A DNA stretch of 64,000 nt, taken from Dendrolimus kikuchii. Taxonomy: Eukaryota; Arthropoda; Insecta; Lepidoptera; Lasiocampidae. Positions 12,301 to 21,479 of the stretch are shown here, piece by piece. The stretch lies in NCBI GenBank assembly GCA_019925095.2, contig CM034406.1, positions 18,270,888-18,334,887 on the forward strand, given 5' to 3'. A program made the translations under genes and the position numbers. The notes beneath the pieces were generated by a model, which saw only the letters and a program-made list of their open reading frames with translations, was not told the DNA's origin and made no database searches. Numbering within the stretch: position 1 is the first letter of the stretch; every line of letters begins with the position of its first letter.

Positions 12301-13172
12301 CTCTTCTTGTCTTTTCGTTCCAGAATCTTCTACCTTTCTCTAAAGGTCTTGGGACTGGCTTACGCTGCCAGAAAGTTCTACCCTTGGTCGCCACAATATA
12401 ATAGAATTGCTGTTTTAATTTTATTGATGTAAAATTGTAAAATATGTGATGTCACACTAGGGGCAGGGTCACTAATGTGACCAGCAGTAACGAGACGGGG
12501 GATGGGTCAAAATCATGAATTTCGTGTAATTTGTGGATGACCCCTTAGAATTTCGCTATTTCCTTAATTAAGCAAAGACAAAATAACCAGAATTTGTTTT
12601 TTATACATAAATTAAAATTAAACTATAAAATTTAGTGCCAGACCGCTGTCAGTTGGAAACCTGCCCCAAAGAACTGGCCACATTACCTCGCTGTATCGCA
12701 ACGCTAATGCGTTGTCCGAAGACCAGTTTTTTGGTCACGTGAGACGTCTACCAGGCGTTTCGCTATGTCTCGATAAAGTTTGTGCGCCTCAGGCCCCCAT
12801 GGTCCCAGGGTCTCGACCCCAAAAGCCGCGAATATGTATTCACTTCCGATGGTGGAATATTTGCGCCATTTTAGGGCCTTCTGTTGTGCAGCAGCTGTAC
12901 CAGCAGACATGCTAGTGGCTGAAAGATGGGACGCCGCCAGAGTATCGATGCAAGACGCCCCATAGACAAATCTTTCATAATCAACAAATTATATAACCAC
13001 CATTGAACTATTGTTGTTCTTTCCAGGTTTCGCCCGACCGGGTCACTACCATGAATGGTACGAAGAGGTGACCGGTATCAACTTTGATTGGGTGCCAACA
13101 GTAGACCCTGAGCCAGAAACTGAAGTTGAAGCACTCCAACCTGAAGGTCCATTGGTTGTTGATTGGTTTTGA
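5290..13172 (+). CDS. Chymotrypsin-like S1 serine protease gene, six coding exons (signal exon not certain)
   Basis: Secreted endopeptidase of family S1. Exons 5290-5449, 6397-6566, 8181-8282, 10423-10568, 11290-11398 and 13027-13172 are flanked by AG/GT and join in phase to about 276 residues ending in TGA. A zymogen cleavage site SSSR|IVSG opens the domain. The catalytic triad is complete: His in TAAHC (codon 5436-5438), Asp in NDIG (6524-6526), Ser in GDSGGP (11296-11298). The residue at the position of chymotrypsin Ser189 is Ser (TCA 10557-10559, in STCQGDSGGP), so chymotrypsin-type specificity is expected rather than trypsin-type. The catalytic domain is followed by an acidic tail of about 25 residues rich in Glu and Pro, longer than in classical chymotrypsins. 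Motifs SGWEAEEGQ, ASGWGRTWT and GINFDW match a lepidopteran protease subfamily known from gut and haemolymph. The signal peptide exon must lie upstream and end in phase 1 if the 5289 acceptor is used. Confidence 0.93.
5686..6221 (-). mobile_element. Chimeric Helitron-like element
   Basis: On the minus strand the 3' end is ccgggccgctag, as in Helitron C. The 5' half matches a different family (D) seen at 63141-63450 (ataaaattctcgtgtcac, then gaatcggtcaagccg on the plus side). It lies in a protease intron. Confidence 0.7.
6305..6349. repeat. (TA)n microsatellite
   Basis: Alternating TA just before the protease exon at 6397. Confidence 0.95.
6397..6566 (+). CDS. Protease exon: catalytic Asp
   Basis: Acceptor ttgattacag ends at 6396 and donor gtaagt starts at 6567. 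It encodes RVTIVVRAGVVNLTRP through QPNDIGVIKFGRALVYS. NDIG supplies the catalytic Asp, with Gly where DIAL is usual in vertebrate enzymes. An Asn-Leu-Thr glycosylation sequon is present. The exon begins 46 bp after a (TA)n tract. Confidence 0.92.
6684..6739 (-). repeat. LINE family B, minimal 3'-end insertion
   Basis: Only about 56 bp of the element plus its tail. The flanking agacagaata at 6674-6683 and 6739-6748 is a target-site duplication. It lies in a protease intron. Confidence 0.75.
6866..7585. repeat. 111-bp tandem array rich in GATC/CGATCG
   Basis: Six to seven units in a protease intron. The motif gttagtcgttgttttatgg recurs at 6915, 7015, 7126, 7237, 7348 and 7459: one step of 100 bp, then four of 111 bp. 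Neighbouring units alternate gtcgatcgatgg and gtcgatcaatgg, a 222-bp higher-order period. Confidence 0.9.
7640..7745. repeat. Degenerate (CGTAT/TGTAT)n tract
   Basis: Runs of atcgtatcg, aatcgtattgtatat and similar words directly after the satellite; no coding value. Confidence 0.7.
7936..8140 (+). mobile_element. Helitron-like 3' part beside a protease exon
   Basis: Contains gaacgcgctaatctcagg, cccatttatcgaggaaggc, ccacgcggacgacgtcgcgg and ends cagctag followed by T; a widespread insect repeat type. It ends 40 bp before the exon at 8181. Confidence 0.68.
8181..8282 (+). CDS. Protease exon: central beta-barrel segment
   Basis: Acceptor actttttcag ends at 8180 and donor gtaagg starts at 8283. 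It encodes YIQPIRLQSS through LTASGWGRTWTGG, the conserved SGWG segment of S1 proteases. The 3' end of a Helitron-like element lies only 40 bp upstream. Confidence 0.92.
8460..8745 (-). repeat. LINE 3' end (ttcaaaataagttccactgg type)
   Basis: tttttattcaaaataagtt, gagaacactttttgaagg and gacaagaaacttcccagc are shared with 20582-20905 and in part with 49855-49965. It lies in a protease intron. Confidence 0.65.
8750..9080. other. CpG-rich intronic stretch
   Basis: Dense CG words (gcgcggtcgcgaaat, ggcgcgcgcgttccgc) and repeated gtgttcacgt. No ORF. Probably part of an unrecognised transposon rather than a CpG island of a gene. Confidence 0.4.
9400..9575 (+). mobile_element. Diverged Helitron-like element N
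   Basis: Shares gtttgtaacgaataa, attactggaccgattt and ccctgagtaccataggct with 49634-49830. The terminal CTAG is lost. Confidence 0.6.
9725..10078 (+). pseudogene. LINE C terminus and 3' end
   Basis: MGPLIYNRLPLNIKESESLG and SFKKRLNSYLIEQ, then stop; the 3' end is a short ttatgactta repeat. It lies in a protease intron. Confidence 0.7.
10423..10568 (+). CDS. Protease exon: S1 pocket base
   Basis: Acceptor cttttgcag ends at 10422 and donor gtaaat starts at 10569. It encodes ENMNWVYLNGVSNEDC through STICASYYNVTSQSTCQ. The Ser before Thr-Cys-Gln occupies the primary-specificity position. An Asn-Val-Thr sequon is present. A retroposon 3' end lies about 30 bp upstream of the exon. Confidence 0.92.
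10668..10900 (-). repeat. Retroposon family A, lacking its A-rich end
   Basis: Antisense in protease intron between the exons ending 10568 and starting 11290. The 5' part is intact, but the final 70 bp with the tail is missing. Confidence 0.8.
10985..11150. repeat. Dispersed repeat K with a CRE-like palindrome
   Basis: gatgacgtcattagtgacg and gagcattttgggcgttgt recur at 54670-54785 in the same orientation. It lies in a protease intron. Confidence 0.68.
11290..11398 (+). CDS. Protease exon: catalytic Ser
   Basis: Acceptor tgatttcag ends at 11289 and GT donor follows at 11399. The exon opens directly with GDSGGPLTVVDVDGE, carrying the nucleophile Ser, and ends in ATGCHTEIPA. It exits in phase 1 and is completed by G|GT of the next exon. 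Confidence 0.92.
11734..12395 (-). repeat. Solo LTR of a Gypsy-type retrotransposon
   Basis: The minus strand starts TGTGGCGACCAAGGGTAG and ends GCACGTAACA, so it has TG...CA ends (662 bp). A TATA-like tatataagc lies around 12135 and an AATAAA around 11795 on the same strand, defining promoter and polyadenylation parts. Flanks gtat/atat are an imperfect duplication. No internal retroviral-type genes are present. It lies in the protease intron 11399-13026. Confidence 0.72.
12640..12965 (-). pseudogene. LINE ORF2 C-terminal remnant in protease intron
   Basis: The minus strand reads ALKWRKYSTIGSEYIFAAFG, then VETLGPWGPEAHKLYRDIA: a conserved C-terminal block of a LINE reverse-transcriptase protein. 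The end has frame damage. Related scraps lie at 985-1085 and 39980-40130. Confidence 0.7.
13027..13172 (+). CDS. Protease terminal exon with acidic tail
   Basis: Acceptor ctttccag ends at 13026 and TGA lies at 13170-13172. It encodes FARPGHYHEWYEEVTGINFD, the C-terminal helix region. It then continues with a Glu- and Pro-rich extension beginning VPTVDPEPETEVEAL and ending VVDWF. No canonical AATAAA was found just downstream; AT-rich sequence follows. Confidence 0.9.
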
Positions 13173-13716
13173 ATTAATTTAATCAATGAACGTTTGAAGA
13201 TAATATTTACAGTATTGTCACGTATAATTAAAACAACTAAAATTATAATGAGTTTAATTTTTCCTTCAAAAAATTTTTATTGAAAAAACTCTAAGGCCCA
13301 CTTGTTCCTGGGTTAGCTCAACTAACTTGGAGTTAACTGCTAACACAAGGTTAAATAAACAATTTATCTTGCGCCGTCAAAAGTTAGGAGTAAACCCAGG
13401 GTTAAACTTTTAAATATTTAACCCACCGATGTGGAAAGGTTAAGTCGCTAACACAGGGTAACTAAGAAAGAAAGAAAGAAAAATATTTATTCTCGCAAAT
13501 AAATGCACACACATAAAATACAAGGATATTTACTAATAAATAGATACAGCTTAAGAAATGTATGTAACTCTGTTTGGGTTATAACAAAAAAAATCATAGA
13601 CCTTCCAAAAAAAATGTCGGATTAGTTAATCCGGCGGTATTTTTTAGGGGCGCAAAGGACAATGAGAGTGAGAATTAACTTTTTAATTAACTAACCCCGG
13701 GTTTACAAACCCTACA

Positions 13717-13880
13717 TTTTTTTTATTGCATGAGTTCAGCAGACAGGAAGACGGCCCACTTGATGGAAAGCAGTTACCATCGCCTATGGACATTTGCAAC
13801 ACTGAAGGTGCTACAAATGCGCTGCTGCTCTCTCAAGGGAGACTGGAACCTGGTCACTAATGCCGAAACACAACTCAAGG
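13717..13880 (-). repeat. Retroposon family A, 5'-truncated
   Basis: Poly-T, then ttgcatgagttcagcagac; it breaks off after cacaactcaagg. It lies about 550 bp downstream of the protease stop codon. Confidence 0.8.
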
Positions 13881-14112
13881 CCAACATTTATTTATTTAAC
13901 TTGACTATGCGTGCAAGCGGACCTAAGTGTTGCGGCGGCGCTGGTTTATGATAAGCGAATTGTATCAATTTTACAGGAAAAGGAGTGTAGGACATTTTAG
14001 ACGGGAATTTGAGAATGAGTACGCACGTACCTGGTTAACAGGCATGAAATGCAGCTGCTTCTCACTTCCATTTCTTCTTCACAAACGCACTTGATACTTT
14101 ATTTATCTTTTA

Positions 14113-14560
14113 CTAGCGGCCCCGGCTGACGCTGTCCTGCTCTAAAAAAAACAAAATCTAGGACCCGATCCCAGCGCCACCTACCGGTTCCAATTGTGGA
14201 TTTAAACAATCCGGGGGCCCACTCAAACACACAAAAACAAAATCACCAAAATCGGTCAAGGTGATTAGGAGAATTCTAGAAACCGATCTCAGCGCCACAT
14301 ACCTGTTCTAATTGCGAATCTAAATCATCCGGGAACCCACTCAAACACACAAAAACAAAATCACCAAAATCGGTCCAGGTGATTAGGAAGGCCCGATCTC
14401 AGCGCCACCTACCAGTTCCAACGGGACAAAAAGTATCCTATGTCCGTTTCCTGGTTCTAAGCTACGTCGTCACCAATTTTCAGCCAAATTGGTACAGCCG
14501 TTTTTGAGTTATAAATAGTATAACTAACACGACTTTCTTTTATATACCTATATATAGATA
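14113..14560 (-). mobile_element. Helitron-like element, family C
   Basis: The minus strand starts TCTATATATAGG and ends GGCCGCTAG. It is inserted between A and T with no target duplication, as Helitrons do. Internal units of about 95 bp (gcgccacctaccggttc / aaaatcggtc) repeat twice. No coding capacity, so it is non-autonomous. Confidence 0.8.
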
Positions 14561-14569
14561 TATTTATTT

Positions 14570-14873
14570 AAGTTTTTTTATTGCATGAGTTCAGCAGACA
14601 GGCAGACGGCCCACTAGAAGGAAAGCGGTTAACATCGCCTATGAACATTTGCAACACCAAAGGTGCTACAAATGCGCTGCTGCTCTCTTAAGGGAAACTG
14701 GAACCTGCCCACTAATGCCGGAACATAACTCAAGGTTATGACGTCATACTCTAGACCAGGGGTGGTAGTCATCCAGTCGGGCGAATATCTTACCACCTGG
14801 CTGTGGGTTGTTTTGTCGCCTCTTACGATAGGCCGCCCCAACGCAGGGAATTGCATTCTTTTTCCGTTCCTGC
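14570..14873 (-). repeat. Retroposon family A
   Basis: Near full length, with nccccaacgcagg instead of ggccgcagg near the 5' end. This subtype recurs at 25669 and 34939. It inserted 10 bp from the end of a Helitron. Confidence 0.8.
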
Positions 14874-14924
14874 CCCTTCTATTAGGTGGGCCTTCGGTTT
14901 GCTTGCATAATATACTGTAATTCT

Positions 14925-15020
14925 TGGAAATATATGTATTTTGGAAATTTGTACGTTTCGGGAATCGTTTGCGACCTTAATAATTGCACAGCGCCATCTA
15001 TTGGCTTGTAAGAGTTCCAC
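14925..15020. repeat. Short dispersed repeat shared with a transporter intron
   Basis: Inverted relative to 58083-58160: both have caccatctattggctt-like words, gtaagtgttcc and a cgtttcggaaatc core. Confidence 0.55.
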
Positions 15021-15519
15021 TAAAATTTGTTCGGTGAATAACTTTTATCTGATGATTGAAAAATCGGACCTTAGACCACTTAAACCACATCTAAAGTGAG
15101 ATGTTACAGTAGAAAATATTTTATTTGTCTGTGTTTGATTGTGTATTTAGATGATTAATAATCATCTAAAGACACAATTTAATTAAACTTTTATCCAAAA
15201 ATTTATCTTATTGTGATGGATCCGAACGAGACCAAATCATATGTATATTTAAATAAAAATGGGACTAATTAAAATGAAACACGATTTTTTCTTTACGTTC
15301 GAATCGCAACCAACTCGATTTGTTTTAATTATAATATCGTGAAAAACCGAGCTGCCAGTATTAACAAATTACTACAAAAAGTATTTATTCCACAACACTT
15401 ATAAAAGATAACAAGTTATATATTATTATAGACTTTATCTCCTTGACTTAAGACAATGGTATCGGAGGGAGTTTAGCGAAAGAAACTACCTTATAACCAT
15501 TGAGATATAACATGTCTTA

Positions 15520-16075
15520 TAACACAGGTGCTAACTGGCCATGACTGCTTTCAGGACGACTTATGCAGGATTAAGAAAGTAGATACAGACACATGCCCAT
15601 ATTGCGAAGAAGTGGACACCGCGGCACATACTATTTTAGAATGCGAATGTAGGGAAGAGCCGAGAAGAACAGCCCAGAGCAAAGGTGCCAACATAACAGC
15701 AATTGGATATAATGCTATTTTTTTTTCCATAAATGATGAGATACAACTTAGAGATACAACATTAAAATTACAATGTAATCTAGGAAATAAGACTAATGAG
15801 TAATTTAAATCTGACCTAAAATAACTAGATATAACTTAAACTGAGAATGTGCAATAACACGTTTCTTATTATCTTTGTTAAGGAGAAGCCACTTTGTTCA
15901 TGTGTTATTTCTTATAATGCTAATGAATGAAGAAAATTGGGACAATGTCAACAGCATGATGACCGAAATTATGCCCGAAACGGCTCGTGACGAAATTGAA
16001 ATAATAAAAAAACCTTTGCCTCCCCGCTGTAGTAAAGTAATGGCTAACGGTATACCACTGCCGTGCGAGGTTTAA
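15520..16075 (+). pseudogene. R1-like LINE ORF2 C terminus
   Basis: LTGHDCFQDDLCRIKK and CPYCEEVDTAAHTILEC form the C-terminal Cys/His finger of R1/Jockey-type LINEs. After a frame break, 15905-16072 reads NEENWDNVNSMM to IKKPLPPRCSK, the usual end of the protein. Confidence 0.75.
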
Positions 16076-16163
16076 ATGAAAAAAAAAAATTGGTATATAA
16101 AAATTAAATGCTGTTAAGGCGGGTGCAAGCTGATTGTCCCTTTTTTTAAATCAGGGAAAACAG

Positions 16164-16472
16164 TTTTTTTTGCAGGAGTTCAGCAGACAGGCAGACGGCC
16201 CACTTGATGGAAAGCAGTTACCATCGCCTATGGACATTTGCAACACCAAAATTGCTACAAATGCGCTGCTGCTCTCTTAAGGGAGACTGGAACCTGGTCA
16301 CTAATGTCGGAACACAACTCAAGGTTGTTATGGCAACATACTTTAGATCAGGGGTGGTAGCCGTCCAGTCGGGCAAATGCCCTACCACCTGGTTGTGACT
16401 TGTTCTGTCGCCTCTTACGACAGGCCGCCCGGCCGCAGGAAATTGTATTCTTTCTCCGTTCCTGCACGGATA
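16164..16472 (-). repeat. Retroposon family A
   Basis: Full length. Its 5' end abuts a segment related to 2640-3000, suggesting side-by-side retroelement insertions. Confidence 0.82.
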
Positions 16473-16474
16473 AA

Positions 16475-16690
16475 AGGACTACCGTTTGAGGACTATCCAC
16501 CATCGGGAAAACGTGATGTGGGATTCGCCACGTTAGGGTGGCATTAGCACTGCAAACAACAAACGCTGTTTCCACCCGAGTTAGGGCTACCCACTAAAAT
16601 CCCTTGGTGTTCCATCCTTCGCCCTTGTCAGGGCTATGAGTACATGGCGGTGCCGCTACGCAATGCCCTGGCAAAACCTCGGCATCGAAT
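16475..16690 (+). repeat. Second copy of the GC-rich retroelement-like segment
   Basis: Begins gtttgaggactatccacc right after retroposon A and ends after accctggcaaaacc-type words. Confidence 0.5.
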
Positions 16691-17039
16691 CCTGACTACA
16701 ATATAGTTCGCAGCAAAGTTTATGGTATCTTCAGATTAGCTACATAGCGCAATACCTCATTCTGTATGCAAAAACTAACAAAGATCTACCAAGCAATTAT
16801 TAACACGAACTGTACTAGAAGAATACCGAAACAATATCACCCGTTACTTTGGTAAAGTGTCCAAAAATCTGGGAACGATATGAATATTCAATGAATCAGA
16901 CATTTTCTTTTGTAAGGAACAATTGAAAATAATTCCCAATAAAATAAAAATAGGCGCATATCATATAAGACGCCGTATTGCAGAGGTGACGCAGTGCGCA
17001 TGCGTCGTGGGGATACCAAGCTTGCAATAGTACATTATG
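16690..17039. other. Stretch with nothing recognised
   Basis: AT-rich, no long frame, no repeat partner seen in the window. Confidence 0.4.
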
Positions 17040-17165
17040 GTACTAGTGTGTAACATTGGTGATTACCGCCGAGGCGCCATTGAGACTCGAGCCGTAGGCG
17101 AGGGTCTTAAGAGAGCCGAGGACGGTAATCATCAATACACACGTGTATCATACGACGTTTTTCAA
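17040..17165. repeat. Fold-back sequence
   Basis: attggtgattaccgccgagg and its near complement ccgaggacggtaatcatcaat flank about 40 nt. Confidence 0.6.
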
Positions 17166-17659
17166 CACACTTGTGAATAAAATAACAACAAAAACTCATT
17201 TTATTTAGTAGATAAAAAAAGTTATATATGAGTGAAAGTTTTATTTATTAAACACGTACGAGTTAAAATTATCTATTTAAATAAGAAGTTGCATGAAATG
17301 AGCAAGCAATAGGAACATTAATTTATTTGTTCTATAGAACACGATCTTTTTTTTTTTAATAAAAACTTTTTTAAGAACAAAGTAACTCAACCAATAAAAT
17401 TTAAAAAAATAATCTATAACTCACTAGGGAGTTATAATGTTTTTTACTCACAGTTTGATAATGGGTGTCATTCTGTGCCTAATTGCGGTGACTATAGAGC
17501 CACTTTATGAGCAAGTGTGTTGAAAAAATTATTATCACAACTTTCTTAAGTCTTTCTAGACTTTAAGGAACGCATCACACTGATTTGCGACGTGAAAACA
17601 CTCTCAACTTTTCTCCAGGCGCAGTCTTCCCCTGGTGTTGAGCGGCACCAATCCTTCGT

Positions 17660-17905
17660 CAATCTATTGACCTGACAACCCGGACGAGAGTAGAACTGGG
17701 CGCGGGTACGATCTGACCGGAACGCATGCACCACTTACGCAGATCATACATCGTGATGAAACCTGCATATCGAGATAACCGATGCGTCATACATGCCAAG
17801 CCGCTTTGGACAGGTGTGGTGGATATACTGTCCATTCCCCCTATAGTAGGAGACCCGACCCCAGCAGTGGGACGTTTGTCCAGCAGTTGAACCGTAAAAA
17901 AAATC
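17660..17905 (+). repeat. SINE body, related to 25325
   Basis: gataaccgatgcg, tgccaagccgctttgg and ccccagcagtgggacg; no head visible. Confidence 0.55.
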
Positions 17906-18019
17906 TTCAAACTTACTCTAACTCAATACGAATAAGACCGCAAGCCTTCAGGGTACCACGAGCCACGACACATCACTTCGTGTATGACCGGTCGATAATT
18001 GAATTAAAATGACCCGTTC

Positions 18020-19119
18020 ATTCGTATATATATAATTTTTCCGTTAATATTTACAGAGCCAAAGGAAATTTGTAATTTATGTACACTTAGATCAAAAAGG
18101 ATTTAAATATCTAATACTTTACACAATGACTTGCTCTCCATCTATTTGTAATGTCAATTTCAAAATATACATAATACTTGGTCGACTGGCCAGCGGGCGA
18201 AATTTATTTCACCACATTTGCAATTGTATGAAGAATATCCGCTCTTCACGGATGCTTTTTTCTGTCTCGGGCTTCAATTTAAATGTTCTTTATACAATTG
18301 GATACAAAGCGGATATGTTATGTGCCGATGTCTCGTACCTCTGTCGTCTGTCTCACAGTTCATATTCACGATAGCCACCTTATGTCGTCCTGTTTATATG
18401 TTTGTTTTTATATATTGATATTTGTGATAAGCCGACCGTACATGAATATTTCTCAAATACCCCCTGCATTGTTGATTAAAAAACGGGCAAGTGGAAAAAC
18501 GAACGGCAACGGATAAGTGGCAAAACGAAATCGCAACAAATTTTTAACTTGAAGTTTTACGGGCACGTTTTCAAATTGGACAAGTACATTAACAATCTAC
18601 CAATTAGATACTTTATTCATAACTGAAAAATCTCTTTTAAGTAACTTAATATTTAGTGTAAATAATAATGGTATTTAACGTATCAACCAAATTGAATTAA
18701 TTTGGTTGAAAGACACACAACACACAACTGAAAGGACACGATGGTACTCAACGACATTCAATTATTTATAGTTATTTTTATATGAATTTCTTTGGTTGAT
18801 TCATCCAAATCGAAAGACAGAAATGACGCGCCTAATCTCTATCAATTCTCTAAAAATGTAATCGTCGGTTACATGCATACCTACATGTCGGCCACCTCCA
18901 ACATTTATTATTTTTGTGATTTTACTACATAATGGTATCGCTATACATACTACACTTTTCTGTCAACAATAATTGTGGTATACACAAACATACAGCCAAA
19001 CCTAGCGAAAAGGATTCTGTTTTCACGAAAAAAGTCTACGAACCTCTAAAAAGGGATCATAACATTATTAAAACAAATAATAAATTGCTATAAATAAATG
19101 GGATATCCCCATACTGGTA
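18020..19119. other. Stretch with nothing recognised
   Basis: AT-rich with three overlapping short frames at 18126-18516 that lack domain signals. A small perfect palindrome caaccaaatt/aatttggttg lies at about 18686-18710. Confidence 0.4.
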
Positions 19120-19324
19120 ACCCGTCAGGAAATTTGGCGCGCGCGCGAACCGCGCTACCATATCAACATGGCGGTCGTCCAAACGCTGTCCACATCGTGA
19201 ACAAGGACGCGTAAAGCTTTCCCCATTTGTGTTATACATCAGTGGATCTGTGTATAAAATGTTATAGTGTAAATTAGTTAAGTGTTAAAGTGAAATTAGT
19301 TTGTTTGTAAGTGATAAATTGTTC
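19120..19324 (+). promoter_or_regulatory. Candidate CpG-rich promoter and 5' leader
   Basis: A GC-rich stretch with alternating CG around 19137-19155 is followed by TCAGTG at 19239 (arthropod initiator-like), TATAAAA at 19253 and a leader free of upstream ATG close to the start codon at 19325. In an otherwise AT-rich, repeat-dominated window this looks like a host promoter. TATA lying downstream of the TCAGT means only one of the two is likely to be used. Confidence 0.4.
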
Positions 19325-19398
19325 ATGACTGGTGCCGATGGGGCGGGCAGCGTGCGGTACGACGGTCGCGAATCGCCGGCCACCAAAGACCAGCTAAC
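19325..19398 (+). CDS. Candidate first coding exon, possibly of the ABCA gene
   Basis: ATG at 19325 opens MTGADGAGSVRYDGRESPAT and continues KDQLT before a possible donor gttagt at 19399, the same hexamer used by the 57887 transporter exon. Leaving in phase 2, it joins the transporter exon (which enters with one base) without a stop. The result is a hydrophilic cytosolic N terminus of about 50 residues before PAKFWPQLW. The segment is CpG-rich and non-repetitive within the window, and a promoter-like leader precedes it. I do not recognise the peptide. The link to the transporter is inference: phase agreement alone has a one-in-three chance. Confidence 0.45.
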
Positions 19399-19523
19399 GT
19401 TAGTAATTTTTTTTCGATTAATTCATTAACAATAATAAATTAGAGTTGTAAACCTACTCATACTGATCAATTTAGATAAACTTGTGATTTTTATTTTAAT
19501 CAACAGACAAATACATCGTATAT

Positions 19524-20160
19524 ATAATAAATCTACGTTTTAACGGTTTTCAGCGCGGTAATTTATTTGTTTTTTATTTTTCCGACGTTTCGGCCACTTT
19601 CAGTAGCCTTGATCACGGAAGACAAAGCTGTCAAGTGTCAATGAGTATTGTTAAAGTTTTATTTAGCCTACCGCCAACTTGTTCATTTTAATTATTTAGG
19701 TTTAATTTTGTTCATGGTTATTATTTACTCTATGGGAGCCTAGTCTAATTTACCACCGCTTCGCAACATGTTGTGCCTTGAAGAGAAGAAGCGGCGCAAG
19801 AAACTCTTCAGCAAACATACCTAGCTCTAATAATTTTATATAATAGGTATTAAAATGGGTGGGAGGAAAAATAAAAGAAAATATCAATCAAGTTGGTTTG
19901 TGTTCCGGTGCACGCAGAAAGAGCTCACAGTGTCTTGAGCTCTGGCAGTTGGTTTTTGCTGGGTTTGGGTCTTAATAGTTTTGATGATCGGATCCCAAAC
20001 AGGTAGGACTTGCCAACCATCCTCTCTATTGAAATTTGGGTGTTCTTTGATTTCAATGAAAATAAAACGTCGGAATAATAAAAATCAAATAAATTACCGC
20101 GCTTAAAACAGTTAAAACGTAGTTTTAATATGTATACAAGTCGCGAAAACTTAAGAAAAT
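19524..20160 (-). mobile_element. Compact fold-back Penelope fragment
   Basis: A diverged terminal repeat (19524-19920) is followed by about 120 bp of the 3' coding end (antisense of the GWQVPPVWDPI region), then by an inverted end (20061-20131). The last part reads the element's own start MYTSRENLRK on the plus strand. The layout mirrors the cluster at 40-45 kb but with nearly all coding sequence gone. It lies 126 bp after the candidate exon at 19325. Confidence 0.75.
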
Positions 20161-20459
20161 AGGTATTATACATCGTATGCCCAAGCTGAGCAAGTTACGC
20201 TTCTGTTAAGGGTAAAAGGTAATTTGCATTGATTTCAAATACGAAGGAAGCCAGTGCCTACTTCCTTCTGGCAACGTGTAAATTGATTTGAAGTCAGTGC
20301 TAAATTCAATATTCTGGATTTAATATTTTGAAGTCCGCTCCCCAAGTCAGTAACTGGATTAATGTAAATCAGCCTTAAAATACAATGGAAACTCTGCTGC
20401 CGATTCTAGACAAAAAAACCAAAGTTCAAAGTAAATAACGTGATGTTTGTTTATGAAAT

Positions 20460-20545
20460 TTACCCGGTTGGGAATCGAACCCGGGTTCCCTTTGTACCAG
20501 TGAACTATTCTGGTCTCGGCTTACTAGACCTCTGTATTCATATAG
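20460..20545 (-). repeat. tRNA-like SINE head
   Basis: On the minus strand, an A-box-like tagttcactggtac and a perfect B box gggttcgattcc lie about 30 nt apart. It does not fold as a complete tRNA, so a SINE is likelier. Confidence 0.45.
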
Positions 20546-20581
20546 GTATAGCCAGGCTCTGCATTCAGTCAGTGAGTCAGT

Positions 20582-20905
20582 GAGAGTCAAATTCAAAATT
20601 TTTATTCAAAATAAGTTCCACTGGAGAACACTTTTTGAAGGTCATACATAGAAGTTAAAATTTAATTTTACTTCCTATTCTATGACCTTATGGTGGGTCA
20701 TGATTCAATTGATATTATAGTACACCGCTTCGCAACGTGTTATTGCTGTTAAGGAGAAGAAGCGGCAAGAAACTCCCCAGCAACACGTCTAGCTAAAAAA
20801 TTGATTTTCTTTATATTTCTTATTCTATTTAGATCTCAAGTTCTCTTTTTTATAAGTTTTGTACAGAAGTATGTTACAGAATTACTTTTCGAAGTTTTTT
20901 TTTTA
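20582..20905 (-). repeat. LINE 3' end, longer copy of the 8460 type
   Basis: Includes accgcttcgcaacgtgtt and gagaagaagcggcaagaaac, words also present in the Penelope terminal repeat. Confidence 0.65.
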
Positions 20906-20939
20906 TTTAAATTTATTTTACATATTTTGCCTCTTCTAA

Positions 20940-20941
20940 TA

Positions 20942-21004
<63 letters not shown>
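20940..21004. repeat. (TA)n microsatellite
   Basis: Alternating TA after a LINE-like 3' region. Confidence 0.95.
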
Positions 21005-21006
<2 letters not shown>

Positions 21007-21318
21007 ACTTAATTTATAAAAGATTAATTTCCAAAATCTAAATATTAATATAGTACTTCGTTCACGAGCTTGTCACGCAGGATTTCTAAAAACCCAATAC
21101 TACAACAGTTACTAGAGAAATCCACCAAAATCAAAGAACAAGTTATGTTTTATAATAGTATTTATTTACAACCTACTTCTGGATGAAAATTACAGTGTCC
21201 TTATCTATACCCCTGACTACGTGTACGCAAAAATGCTCAGTCGTCGGAATACAGTACTATCTTACTTCTACAATTTTACGATAAAAATAATTTTAAACAA
21301 TAATTGATACGCTATTTT

Positions 21319-21478
21319 AAGCCGCCATAACAACTTTGAATTGTGTTCCGGTATCAGTGGCCAGGTTTCAGTTTCTCCTTCAAGGCCGGCGGCACATTGG
21401 CAGGACTTCTGGTGTTGCTAATGTCCATAGGCAGTAACCAGGTAAGCCTGTCTGCTGTGCTCCAGCAATAAAAAAAAG
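21319..21478 (+). repeat. Retroposon family A, old diverged fragment
   Basis: Only the 3' half remains, with many changes (cctccttcaaggccggcgg area), ending in ccagcaataaaaaa. Confidence 0.6.
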
Positions 21479-21479
21479 T

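Noticed and set aside
20801..21019. Frame ending in a long Tyr-Ile run, and similar frames at 62262-62610
   Set aside because: Read-through of (TA)n and (AT)n microsatellites.
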